A stretch of 6,613 nt of DNA from Oscillospiraceae bacterium (GTDB lineage Bacteria; Bacillota; Clostridia; Oscillospirales; Oscillospiraceae): contig JAISDV010000082.1 of assembly GCA_031264545.1 (NCBI GenBank), forward strand, positions 1-6,613, written 5' to 3'. The notes below the pieces were generated by a model that had not been told where the DNA came from, searched no databases, and was given only the letters and a program-made list of their open reading frames with translations. This document shows, one piece after another, positions 1 through 5,436 of this stretch. The number at the start of each line of letters is the position of its first letter. The first letter of the stretch is position 1. The position numbers and the translations under genes are program-made.

Positions 1-105
1 AGAATAGGACAGTGAAGTGAAAAGAAACACTGACATATCCGGAGGGGCGGCATACCACTGCGGCTGACTTTATCGGTTTTTGAAAATTCATTAGCTGCTC
101 TGCCG

Positions 106-1137
106 TCATGCCTGCGTAAATGAATACACCGTCGTATGCCGGTAAACAGCGCCTTTGCGTAATATACAGTCCGGAAACTCGGGTCTGTTTACCGCATCGG
201 GCCAACTCTGCGTCTCTAAACAGAGACCTGAATGTTTTCCGTAAATTGCACCGCCTTTGCCTTTTCTGCCGCTCAAGAAATTGCCTGAGTAGAATTGTAT
301 GCCCGGCTGGGTCGTCAGGCATGTCATACGCAGACCCTTGTATTCCAGTGCCGCGGCGGGTGTAAGCTCACGTTGCGGTTCAGACGAGAGAACGAAGTTA
401 TGGTCGTACCCGCCGCTAAGAACAAGCTGCGGATGCGTACTTATAAGACCCGCTCCAAGGGTCTGCTGTTCCCGCAGGTCAAAAGGCGTACCGGTCACAT
501 CCAACAAATTTCCTGTCGGAATGAGCGCGCCGTTTACCGGCGTGATGGTATCTGAACAAATCCGGACGACGTGATCCGCTATACTGCCCAAACCATGGCC
601 GCCCAGGTTGAAATAACAGTGATTTGTGAGGCTGAGCGGTGTGTCCGCGCTGCCTTCGGCCGAATATTCAATACATAGAGCGCCATCTGTAATTTTGTAG
701 CGTACCGCTATATCCACGTCACCGGGAAAGCCGCCGTCCAGATCCGGGCTATGCAGGGAACAAACAAGCGCGCCGTTTTCTTCATGCACGCGCCAGATAC
801 GCTTGTCGAAGCTGCGAAAGCCGCCATGCAGGCAGTTGGGGCCGTCATTGGCAGACAGGGGGCAGCTCTGGCCGTTCAGGGAAAAATGCGCGCCGCCAAT
901 GCGGTTGGCCACTCTGCCTACCAAAGCGCCGATATAGTCGCCCTGCGCCTCATAGCCGGCCATATTGTCAAAGCCCAGCGCCACATCCCGTATACCGCCG
1001 GGCGCAGGAACACTAAGCGTGCGGATAGTGCCGCCATAGCTCAAAATCTCCGCGCTCATGCCCTTGTCCTGCAGCGTGTAGCAAGCCACAGGGTCTCCGC
1101 TTTTTGTGCTGCCGAAGGACCTTTCTGTAATTGTCAT
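106..1137 (-). CDS. galM: Aldose 1-epimerase (galactose mutarotase)
   Basis: The 343-residue protein matches the usual length of bacterial GalM, a cytoplasmic enzyme that interconverts alpha and beta anomers of aldoses such as galactose ahead of the Leloir pathway. Visible family motifs in order are GRVANRI (about 74-80), LHGG (103-106, substrate-binding His104), NHCYFNL (172-178, catalytic acid His173), GGYDHNF (242-248, substrate-binding Asp245) and GLCLETQ (304-310, catalytic base Glu308). All expected active-site residues are present, so the enzyme should be active. The ATG start is preceded by an AGGTGG ribosome binding site six bases upstream. It lies on the same strand as the metal operon but 275 bases downstream of its last gene, so it probably has its own promoter. 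No other galactose genes are visible, so its pathway partner here is unknown. The family call is firm; the in vivo sugar is inferred. Confidence 0.95.
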   Translation of the reverse strand: MTITERSFGSTKSGDPVACYTLQDKGMSAEILSYGGTIRTLSVPAPGGIRDVALGFDNMAGYEAQGDYIGALVGRVANRIGGAHFSLNGQSCPLSANDGPNCLHGGFRSFDKRIWRVHEENGALVCSLHSPDLDGGFPGDVDIAVRYKITDGALCIEYSAEGSADTPLSLTNHCYFNLGGHGLGSIADHVVRICSDTITPVNGALIPTGNLLDVTGTPFDLREQQTLGAGLISTHPQLVLSGGYDHNFVLSSEPQRELTPAAALEYKGLRMTCLTTQPGIQFYSGNFLSGRKGKGGAIYGKHSGLCLETQSWPDAVNRPEFPDCILRKGAVYRHTTVYSFTQA

Positions 1138-1238
1138 GTCACCCCACCTGTCTGATAAATTTCAGGAAAGCCGCCCGGTCTGCCGTGTTCCGCTTAGGGG
1201 ACGGCCCTTTTTCATTGCCGTTGCTTAAAACTTAACAA

Positions 1239-1288
1239 ATTATTCGCATAATGTCTTTAGAATATCTGCGCATGTTTTTATGATATTC
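1239..1288. promoter_or_regulatory. AT-rich region with two dyads upstream of galM
   Basis: The gap between the zur-like gene and galM (1138-1412) contains no gene I can support. It holds two perfect short dyads: ATTAT-TCGC-ATAAT at 1239-1252, and GAATATC at 1260-1266 paired with GATATTC at 1282-1288 across a 15-base gap. They lie about 100-150 bases upstream of the galM start, in the most AT-rich part of the gap. They may be operator half-sites or part of the galM promoter region. I could not assign a convincing -35/-10 pair, and such dyads arise by chance in AT-rich DNA. Confidence 0.25.
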
Positions 1289-1412
1289 GAGCATTTATGG
1301 CAGAAAACAGTTGAGATACGCAAAAGGCCGGAAGCAAGCGGGGCAGGGGCAAACAAGAACGGGCGGCGCAAAGCAGGCATCACGCCGGAATAGTTTTCAC
1401 GCGCAGACGGTT

Positions 1413-1850
1413 TCAGTACGCGCCGGAGAGCTTTTTGTCGCAGTCCCGGCAATAGCCGTACATCTCGACCCGGTGTCCCAGCACCCGAAAATCACGCTCG
1501 GTGAGTTTCGGCTCGAAGCTTTCCATCGGGCAGTTTTCCAGACCGACGATACGCCGGCAGTTGACGCAGACCGCGTAATGCCGGTGTCGGTTACGATTGC
1601 GCGCGTAAAGCGCCGCACCGCCGTCTGCGACCGTCGTCTTGACGACAAGACCCTCTCCGGCGAAGCGGTCCAATATGCGGTAGACCGTCGAAAGCCAAAT
1701 CGCGGCGTCCTCCGATTTTACGCGGTCGAATATCTCCGAAGCGCTCAGCGGCGCGTCGGCCTTATCCAGCAGGGCCAGCACGAAACGGCGCTGCTTCGTT
1801 TTCCTGATCCCGGCGGGCCAGGCCGCCTGGGTTTCTTTCAAAACGCTCAC
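1413..1850 (-). CDS. zur: Fur-family metal-responsive repressor, probably Zur
   Basis: This 145-residue protein has the Fur-family layout. An N-terminal winged helix covers about 14-84, with RKTKQRR at 16-22 and recognition-helix motif STVYRIL at 54-60. A C-terminal dimerisation and metal-binding domain follows. It has His89-x-His91 leading into Cys95-x-x-Cys98, and a second pair Cys134-x-x-Cys137; these two CxxC motifs form the structural zinc site of the family. Cys107 in the NCP motif is an additional possible ligand. It is the last gene of the ATPase-permease-regulator operon, and its start overlaps the permease stop by four bases. That context favours a zinc (Zur) role, but sequence alone does not exclude manganese or iron sensing. 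The listed start is GTG. A TTG three codons in (1839-1841) is also plausible, because GAGGTGA lies five bases upstream of it. Confidence 0.88.
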   Translation of the reverse strand: MSVLKETQAAWPAGIRKTKQRRFVLALLDKADAPLSASEIFDRVKSEDAAIWLSTVYRILDRFAGEGLVVKTTVADGGAALYARNRNRHRHYAVCVNCRRIVGLENCPMESFEPKLTERDFRVLGHRVEMYGYCRDCDKKLSGAY

Positions 1851-2674
1851 CTCGCAGTATTTTGGTCAGAGCTTCGCTTGGCAGCCCGCTTCAGTTTTTT
1901 CCCGGCCATGACGGCGACGAGCACAAAAACCGAAACGAGGGCAGTGAAGCCGCTGGGAGCGACGTTCAGATAATAGGACAGGAAAAGCCCGGACATGATG
2001 TCGATCACGCTGAAAAGCCCGGAAAACAGCAGTGTCTGTTTGAAGCCCTTTTCAAGCTGAAGCGCGGTCGCGACCGGCAGGGCGATCATTGAGCTGAGCA
2101 CCAGAACGCCGACGATCCGTATCGAAACGGAGATAGCCGAGGCGACCAGCACAAAAAAGACATAGTTGATCAGTCCGGTCCTGACGCCGGCAACCCTCGC
2201 GGCCTCTTCGTCGTAGGCGATATAGACCATCTGGTGGTACAGGCGTATCAGAGCGAGTACGGAAACGGCGCTCAGGATCATAATCATTACCGTGTCCGTC
2301 CGCGTAACAGTCAGCACGCTGCCGAACATGAAAGCGTCCGCGCTGGCGTTGAGTCTGCCCGAGCTGATGATCGTGATTGCCGTGCCGACGCTCAGGGCGA
2401 GCACAATGGTCAGAATCAGGTCGGTGTATTTTCTGAAATATCTGCGGAGATATTCGATCAGCGCGCCGCTCAGCGCGGTAAAAACAAAGGCGCCGAGGAC
2501 GGGATTCTGTCCGCTGAGCAGGCCGATGGTGATGCCCGCGAGCGACGCATGGGACAGCGTGTCCCCAATCATCGCGTAACGCCGCAGGACGAGAAAAACC
2601 CCGATGCAGGGGCACAATATCGAAATAGACAGCGAAACGATAAGGGCGTTCTGCATAAAGCCATAGCTAAGCAC
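1847..2674 (-). CDS. znuB: Metal ABC transporter permease (ABC-3 family, ZnuB-like)
   Basis: This is an integral membrane subunit of a zinc/manganese-type ABC importer, about 275 residues, the usual length for the family. It is strongly hydrophobic, with around eight membrane segments. Near residues 37-48 is the family motif GDTLSHASLAGI. FMFGS follows near 116-120, and the cytoplasmic coupling motif DEEAARVAGV near 156-165. The C-terminus ends in a basic tail. The reading frame stays open upstream to 2806, but the extra 44 residues would lie inside the ATPase gene and are not permease-like. I chose the GTG at 2674, which has GGAAAGGGGG six bases upstream and overlaps the ATPase stop codon by eight bases, typical of translational coupling. 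It should pair with the adjacent ATPase and receive metal from the divergently encoded lipoprotein. Confidence 0.92.
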   Translation of the reverse strand: MLSYGFMQNALIVSLSISILCPCIGVFLVLRRYAMIGDTLSHASLAGITIGLLSGQNPVLGAFVFTALSGALIEYLRRYFRKYTDLILTIVLALSVGTAITIISSGRLNASADAFMFGSVLTVTRTDTVMIMILSAVSVLALIRLYHQMVYIAYDEEAARVAGVRTGLINYVFFVLVASAISVSIRIVGVLVLSSMIALPVATALQLEKGFKQTLLFSGLFSVIDIMSGLFLSYYLNVAPSGFTALVSVFVLVAVMAGKKLKRAAKRSSDQNTAR

Positions 2675-3335
2675 GGCGATCCCCCTTTCCGAGATATTCT
2701 TCCGAGTATTGCCGGGGGGTGCAGAAGTGGCCGCGTCCGCCGTGAAGGTGGAAGATAACCGTCGAGTTTGAGATCGCCGCGTCCAGATTGTGCTCGACAG
2801 ACACAATGGTCAGGCCCCTTTCCGTATTAAGGCGCTTGAGAAGGGCGTAGATCTCATGTTGACTGTCGGGATCGACCCCCGCGGAGGGCTCGTCCAGAAG
2901 AAGCAGGTCCGGCTCGCCCATCAGCGCACGGGCAATCAGCGCTTTTTGCTGCTGGCCGCCGGAGAGGTTTCCCATCAGCGTGCGCGCGTACCCGAACAGC
3001 CCGGCCTGACGCAGGCCTTCCGCAACGGCGCTTTTATCCCTGAGCTTAAGCAGCCGCCTATAGGAATCGAGCATTTCGTATACCGTGATCGGAAAGCCGG
3101 AGTTGGCGGAATCACTCTTTTGCGGGACATAGCCGAGCTTATACGCGTCGGTTTGTATGCCGCCCCGCGTCGGTTTGAGAAAACCCAGGATGAGCTTCAT
3201 CAGTGTCGATTTCCCGCAGCCGTTTTCACCCACTATGGAGACATACTCGCCGCGCTTTATTTCAAGGTTCAGCCCGTCCAGGATATAGGGCGGGACGGCG
3301 TTATAGGAAAAGGACAGGTTTTCGGCCCATATCAT
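2667..3335 (-). CDS. znuC: Metal ABC transporter ATP-binding protein (ZnuC-like)
   Basis: This is the cytoplasmic ATPase that powers the importer, 222 residues from the chosen start. All nucleotide-binding motifs are intact: Walker A GENGCGKST (36-44), Q-loop Gln72 in YVPQ, signature LSGGQ (124-128), Walker B LLLLDEP (144-150), D-loop SAGVD (151-155) and switch His182 in SVEH. It is the first gene of the operon and overlaps the permease by eight bases. Two starts are possible: a GTG at 3344, or the ATG at 3335. I prefer the ATG because GGTGA sits five bases upstream of it, whereas the GTG has no clear ribosome binding site. The family is certain; the transported metal is inferred from the Fur-type regulator and cluster A-1 binding protein nearby. 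Confidence 0.94.
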   Translation of the reverse strand: MIWAENLSFSYNAVPPYILDGLNLEIKRGEYVSIVGENGCGKSTLMKLILGFLKPTRGGIQTDAYKLGYVPQKSDSANSGFPITVYEMLDSYRRLLKLRDKSAVAEGLRQAGLFGYARTLMGNLSGGQQQKALIARALMGEPDLLLLDEPSAGVDPDSQHEIYALLKRLNTERGLTIVSVEHNLDAAISNSTVIFHLHGGRGHFCTPRQYSEEYLGKGDRRA

Positions 3336-3387
3336 CAGGATCACCGTTTCTTTCGAAATATCGGCCGCCGCAGCTTTACTTTTTCGC

Positions 3388-3417
3388 TTGACAAAGCCGC
3401 AGGCAAGGCGCTATCAT
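3388..3417 (+). promoter_or_regulatory. Predicted sigma-A promoter for znuA
   Basis: A perfect -35 box TTGACA (3388-3393) is followed after 18 bases by TATCAT (3412-3417), five of six matches to the -10 consensus. Transcription would begin near 3424, leaving a leader of about 50 bases before the znuA ATG at 3474. That leader contains the 15-bp dyad at 3432-3446, so a repressor bound there would sit just downstream of the start point. Its -10 lies two bases from the -10 of the opposing promoter. Confidence 0.7.
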
Positions 3418-3419
3418 TT

Positions 3420-3447
3420 ATTATATGCAGATGCGAACCATTTGCAA
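3420..3447 (-). promoter_or_regulatory. Predicted sigma-A promoter for the znuC-znuB-zur operon
   Basis: Read leftward, TTGCAA (3442-3447, four of six matches to the -35 consensus) is followed after 16 bases by a perfect TATAAT (3420-3425). Transcription would begin near 3413, about 78 bases before the ATPase start. The 15-bp dyad covers most of its -35 box and much of its spacer, so a bound repressor would exclude RNA polymerase directly. Confidence 0.65.
3432..3446. promoter_or_regulatory. Candidate Zur operator (15-bp dyad)
   Basis: TGCGAAC-C-ATTTGCA is an imperfect 7-1-7 inverted repeat with five of seven symmetric matches. The outer TGCRAA/TTTGCA arms are almost perfect. The 7-1-7 arrangement is that used by Fur-family repressors. 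It overlaps the -35 and spacer of the leftward promoter and lies just after the predicted start point of the rightward one, so a single site could control both transcripts. The sequence does not match a consensus I can name with certainty, so the assignment rests on symmetry, position and the regulator encoded in the operon. Confidence 0.5.
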
Positions 3448-3473
3448 GTAAAACTTCTGGAGGCAATCCGGAC

Positions 3474-4403
3474 ATGTTGAAAAGGGCGACGGCTCTTGCG
3501 CTCTGCGCGGCCGTTATTTTCGGACTCTCCGCCTGCAGAAGCGCGGAAAAATCCGTCTCCGAGGGCGAAAAGATAAAGGTTTCGGTCACATTCAACGCCC
3601 TGTACGAGTTTGCGAAAGCGGTTGGCGGGGATAAGGTCGAGATTTCGACGATCGTTCCGGATGGGATGGAAACGCATGATTTTGAGCCGAAAGCGAAGGA
3701 CCTCGCGGACATGCGCGGGGCGCAGGTCTTCGTGTATAACGGACTCGGCATAGATGCCTGGGCCGAGGACGCGGCCGCCGCGGCCGGAAATGACGCTTTG
3801 ATCGTGGTCAAAGCCTCGAAAGGCACGGACGCCATCGTACGGGAAGGCGCGGAGGCTTCGGCGGAAGCGGCGGACGGTGGGATGCGCGGACACGGAAAGT
3901 ACGACCCGCACACCTGGCTCAGTCTCAAATGCGCGGCAACCGCGGCCGAAAACATCAAGTCCGCGCTGTGCGAGGCCGACCCCGGGAATAGGGCTTATTA
4001 TGAAGACAACTGCGCCGCCTATCAGCGGCAGCTCGACAGCCTTTTCACGGAATATGATGAGAAGTTCGGCGGCACAGCCGAAAAAAACTTTGTGACGGGG
4101 CATGCCGCTTTCGCTTATCTTTGCCGTGACTTCGGCCTCAGGCAGTTAAGTGTCAGGGACGTTTTTGCCGATGGGGAACCGAGCGCGCGGCAGCTTGCCG
4201 GGCTTGTTGACTTCTGCCGGGATAACGGCGTGACCACGATTTTCGCCGAGGCGCTGGCAAGTCCCGAGGTCTCGGAAACACTGGCAAGCGAGGCCGGCGC
4301 GGTGGTGGAAACGATCTACACCATTGAGCGCGGCGAGGATGGTATGAGCTATCTGGCTCGCATGGAAGCGAGCCTGAGCCGGATATACGCCAGCCTGCGC
4401 TGA
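3474..4403 (+). CDS. znuA: Metal-binding lipoprotein of ABC importer (ZnuA/cluster A-1 family)
   Basis: This is the extracellular solute-binding protein, 309 residues, tethered to the membrane outer face. An N-terminal lipoprotein signal ends in lipobox LSAC with Cys21 as the lipidated residue. Metal-site ligands expected for the family are visible: His68 in GMETHDFEPKAKD, His146 in DPHTWLS and His210 in VTGHAAF. Glu259 in IFAE is a conserved acidic position, and Glu285 may take the place of the usual late Asp. The loop before His146 (about 123-143) has only one His, unlike the His-rich loop of many zinc-specific homologues, so manganese or mixed specificity cannot be excluded. The frame stays open upstream to 2790, but the ATG at 3474 is chosen because GGAGG (3459-3463) and the signal peptide begin there. 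It is divergent from the ATPase-permease-regulator operon and probably co-regulated with it. Confidence 0.93.
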   Translation: MLKRATALALCAAVIFGLSACRSAEKSVSEGEKIKVSVTFNALYEFAKAVGGDKVEISTIVPDGMETHDFEPKAKDLADMRGAQVFVYNGLGIDAWAEDAAAAAGNDALIVVKASKGTDAIVREGAEASAEAADGGMRGHGKYDPHTWLSLKCAATAAENIKSALCEADPGNRAYYEDNCAAYQRQLDSLFTEYDEKFGGTAEKNFVTGHAAFAYLCRDFGLRQLSVRDVFADGEPSARQLAGLVDFCRDNGVTTIFAEALASPEVSETLASEAGAVVETIYTIERGEDGMSYLARMEASLSRIYASLR

Positions 4404-4406
4404 ATA

Positions 4407-4973
4407 TCAGAACAGCGTCATGGCGAGATAGACCTTATCCCTGTCGTCCTGTGAAATGCCGAGATACCGGCGCGTGATTTCAAAGGAACTATGATTATAG
4501 ATATCCATCAGCATAACGGGCTGCACCCCGGCTTTCCACGCGAAGTAACCGAAGGTTTTCCGCAATGAATGACAGGCGATGCGGCCCGCGGCCTTGACTG
4601 CTTCGGCGGCGGCGCGGATAACGCGCCAAGCCTGTGTGCGGCTGATCGCCGCCGCGCCCTCCCGGTTGTTGGCGAAGATATACCTGCCCCGCCTGTGCGG
4701 GAAATACAAACTTAACGCCTTGACCGCCTGCCGGTTCAGGGCAATTGTTTTATGCTTGCCCGTTTTCTTTTCTGTCAATGTAACATGTGCGCGGAACGCT
4801 CTGCGTTCACTATCGTACACATCCTCCCATGTGAGCCGGAGCAGGTCGCTGATCCGCAGGGCGGTGCACACGCCCAGCACGATCATGGTGTAATTGCGGA
4901 GATTACCCCGTTTGAGCCAGTAATTTGCCAGAGCGCGAAGCTGTTTTTTGTCCCTAATCGGTTCCGTAGTCAT
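4407..4973 (-). CDS. Small tyrosine recombinase, probable DNA invertase
   Basis: The 188-residue protein is essentially only the catalytic domain of tyrosine recombinases. The expected set is present in order: Arg40 in TALRISDLLRL, a lysine in the KKTGK hairpin (69-73), His135 and Arg138 in CHSLR, His161 in NHSS, and the nucleophile Tyr170 in TRRYLGI. It lacks the N-terminal core-binding domain of phage integrases. This is the compact form seen in FimB/FimE-type invertases that flip promoter segments. The start ATG at 4973 has GGGGG eight bases upstream; the frame stays open to 5105, but those codons cross the inverted repeat and would lie partly upstream of the predicted transcript. The 5' end is 58 bases from a perfect 17-bp inverted repeat pair, its likely substrate. 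It converges on znuA with three bases between stops. The superfamily is firm; inversion activity is inferred. Confidence 0.9.
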   Translation of the reverse strand: MTTEPIRDKKQLRALANYWLKRGNLRNYTMIVLGVCTALRISDLLRLTWEDVYDSERRAFRAHVTLTEKKTGKHKTIALNRQAVKALSLYFPHRRGRYIFANNREGAAAISRTQAWRVIRAAAEAVKAAGRIACHSLRKTFGYFAWKAGVQPVMLMDIYNHSSFEITRRYLGISQDDRDKVYLAMTLF

Positions 4974-4994
4974 AAAAAAATCCCCCTTTTTCGT

Positions 4995-5018
4995 GGTATG
5001 GACAGTGTATCGCATACC
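4995..5018 (-). promoter_or_regulatory. Hairpin in the recombinase leader
   Basis: GGTATG (4995-5000) and CATACC (5013-5018) are perfect inverted repeats across a 12-base loop. A competing smaller dyad, GTAT-CGC-ATAC (5007-5017), shares the right arm. Both would lie in the 5' untranslated part of the recombinase mRNA made from the promoter in the invertible segment, about 22 bases before the start codon. They could be an operator, a recombinase accessory site, or an RNA structure affecting translation; nothing in the sequence decides between these. Confidence 0.35.
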
Positions 5019-5031
5019 TGCATAAAAGAAG

Positions 5032-5048
5032 ATGTAACGCTTTACCCA
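5032..5048 (+). repeat. Left inverted repeat of the invertible segment
   Basis: ATGTAACGCTTTACCCA is the exact reverse complement of 5198-5214, all 17 bases, with no similarity in the flanks on either side. The repeat contains an internal dyad GTAA-CGCT-TTAC, resembling two recombinase half-sites around a four-base crossover region. It lies between the recombinase gene and the promoter now pointing at it. Confidence 0.88.
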
Positions 5049-5061
5049 AACTGATAAATTC

Positions 5062-5089
5062 ATATTACCATAGACCACAACAAAGTCAA
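5062..5089 (-). promoter_or_regulatory. Outward promoter inside the invertible segment
   Basis: Read leftward, TTGACT (5084-5089, five of six to the -35 consensus) is followed after 16 bases by TAATAT (5062-5067, four of six) with an upstream TG-G forming an extended -10. The start point would be near 5055, just inside the left repeat. The transcript would cross that repeat and reach the recombinase ATG after a leader of about 82 bases. After inversion it would fire right, giving the vWA gene a leader of about 245 bases. I found no equally good promoter pointing right in the segment as shown. Confidence 0.65.
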
Positions 5090-5104
5090 GATACTGCCAC
5101 AACA
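5075..5104 (-). repeat. Pair of 8-bp direct repeats around the -35 box
   Basis: CCACAACA occurs at 5075-5082 and again at 5097-5104, 22 bases apart, about two helical turns. One copy lies in the spacer of the invertible promoter and the other just upstream of its -35 box. The spacing places both on the same DNA face, as for a regulator that binds tandem sites. It moves with the promoter on inversion. The function is speculative. Confidence 0.35.
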
Positions 5105-5197
5105 TTCACACAAATCATTGAAGTTTTCATGTTTTCTTGACGAAGCGGTCAAGGCCTATCAAATCAAGCAAAAGGTGTTTATATGGATGCATAAAAA

Positions 5198-5214
5198 TGG
5201 GTAAAGCGTTACAT
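5198..5214 (-). repeat. Right inverted repeat of the invertible segment
   Basis: TGGGTAAAGCGTTACAT is the exact reverse complement of 5032-5048. It marks the boundary between the invertible segment and the fixed leader of the vWA gene. Similarity to the left copy stops abruptly at both ends of the 17 bases, as expected for a recombination target rather than a hairpin or duplicated gene remnant. Confidence 0.88.
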
Positions 5215-5345
5215 TCGGGAAATATACGGCAAAAGAAGAAAACGAAAGGCATTATAGCAGAAAGCAGAAAAAGCTGCGAAAGGCGGGTCCGCTCCTTTTG
5301 TGTTACCGAAAACAGCAATACGCGGATAGATGTCCCCCGTTTTTG

Positions 5346-5374
5346 TTAAACGCGCTTGTCATTCCTTATACAAT
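5346..5374 (+). promoter_or_regulatory. Weak fixed promoter candidate before the vWA gene
   Basis: The fixed region between the right repeat and the vWA gene (5215-5436) has no supported gene. TACAAT (5369-5374) matches five of six -10 positions, but the sequence 17 bases upstream, TTAAAC (5346-5351), matches the -35 consensus poorly, and TTGTTA at 5343 is 20 bases away. It could supply low basal transcription of the surface gene independent of the switch. It is too weak to assert. Confidence 0.25.
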
Positions 5375-5436
5375 GTCCTGTTTCGTGCGTCAACCGGATG
5401 TTTGAAAAGCGGATACGGAAAGGTCGAATTACGCGG

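Larger units (their letters stand above)
5032..5214. mobile_element. Invertible promoter segment (phase-variation switch)
   Basis: This 183-bp segment has perfect 17-bp inverted repeats at its ends and 149 AT-rich bases between them. It sits between a tyrosine recombinase gene and a divergent gene for a secreted vWA-domain protein. It encodes no supported protein, but holds a good promoter near its left end, directed outward to the left. Inversion about the repeats would move that promoter to about 5157-5184, directed right at the surface gene. Size, repeats, promoter content and adjacent catalytic-domain-only recombinase all match known invertible promoters such as the fim switch and the invertons of gut bacteria. 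Inversion itself is inferred, since only one orientation is shown. Confidence 0.82.

Noticed and set aside
1..105. Possible gene end or terminator downstream of galM
   Set aside because: Only a five-base CAGTG/CACTG pairing and a GGAGGGG without a nearby start codon were seen; too little to call.
1182..1212. GCCGT/ACGGC hairpin followed by a T-run, read rightward
   Set aside because: The stem is only five base pairs with a long loop, and no rightward gene exists that would need a terminator here.
1311..1973. 220-codon open frame antisense to the regulator and permease
   Set aside because: It is a shadow frame in GC-rich coding DNA with no recognisable domain and no good ribosome binding site.
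2675..2806. N-terminal extension of the permease to an ATG at 2806
   Set aside because: The residues are polar, fall inside the ATPase gene in another frame, and a GTG with a strong ribosome binding site exists at 2674.
2790..3473. Long open frame extending znuA upstream by 228 codons
   Set aside because: It runs antisense through the ATPase gene, looks nothing like a binding protein, and the ribosome binding site plus lipoprotein signal place the start at 3474.
4974..5105. N-terminal extension of the recombinase to 5105, crossing the left repeat
   Set aside because: It has no family similarity and begins upstream of the predicted transcript start; the ATG at 4973 has a GGGGG site. An inversion-dependent N-terminus would be interesting but is not supported.
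5278..5300. Possible terminator hairpin AAAGG/CCTTT in the vWA leader
   Set aside because: The inner stem is bulged, the loop is too small and the following T-run is only four bases; not convincing as a terminator or riboswitch.
5137..5349. 70-codon open frame crossing the right repeat
   Set aside because: The sequence is basic and low in complexity, with no family features; it lies in the switch and leader region and would be broken by inversion.
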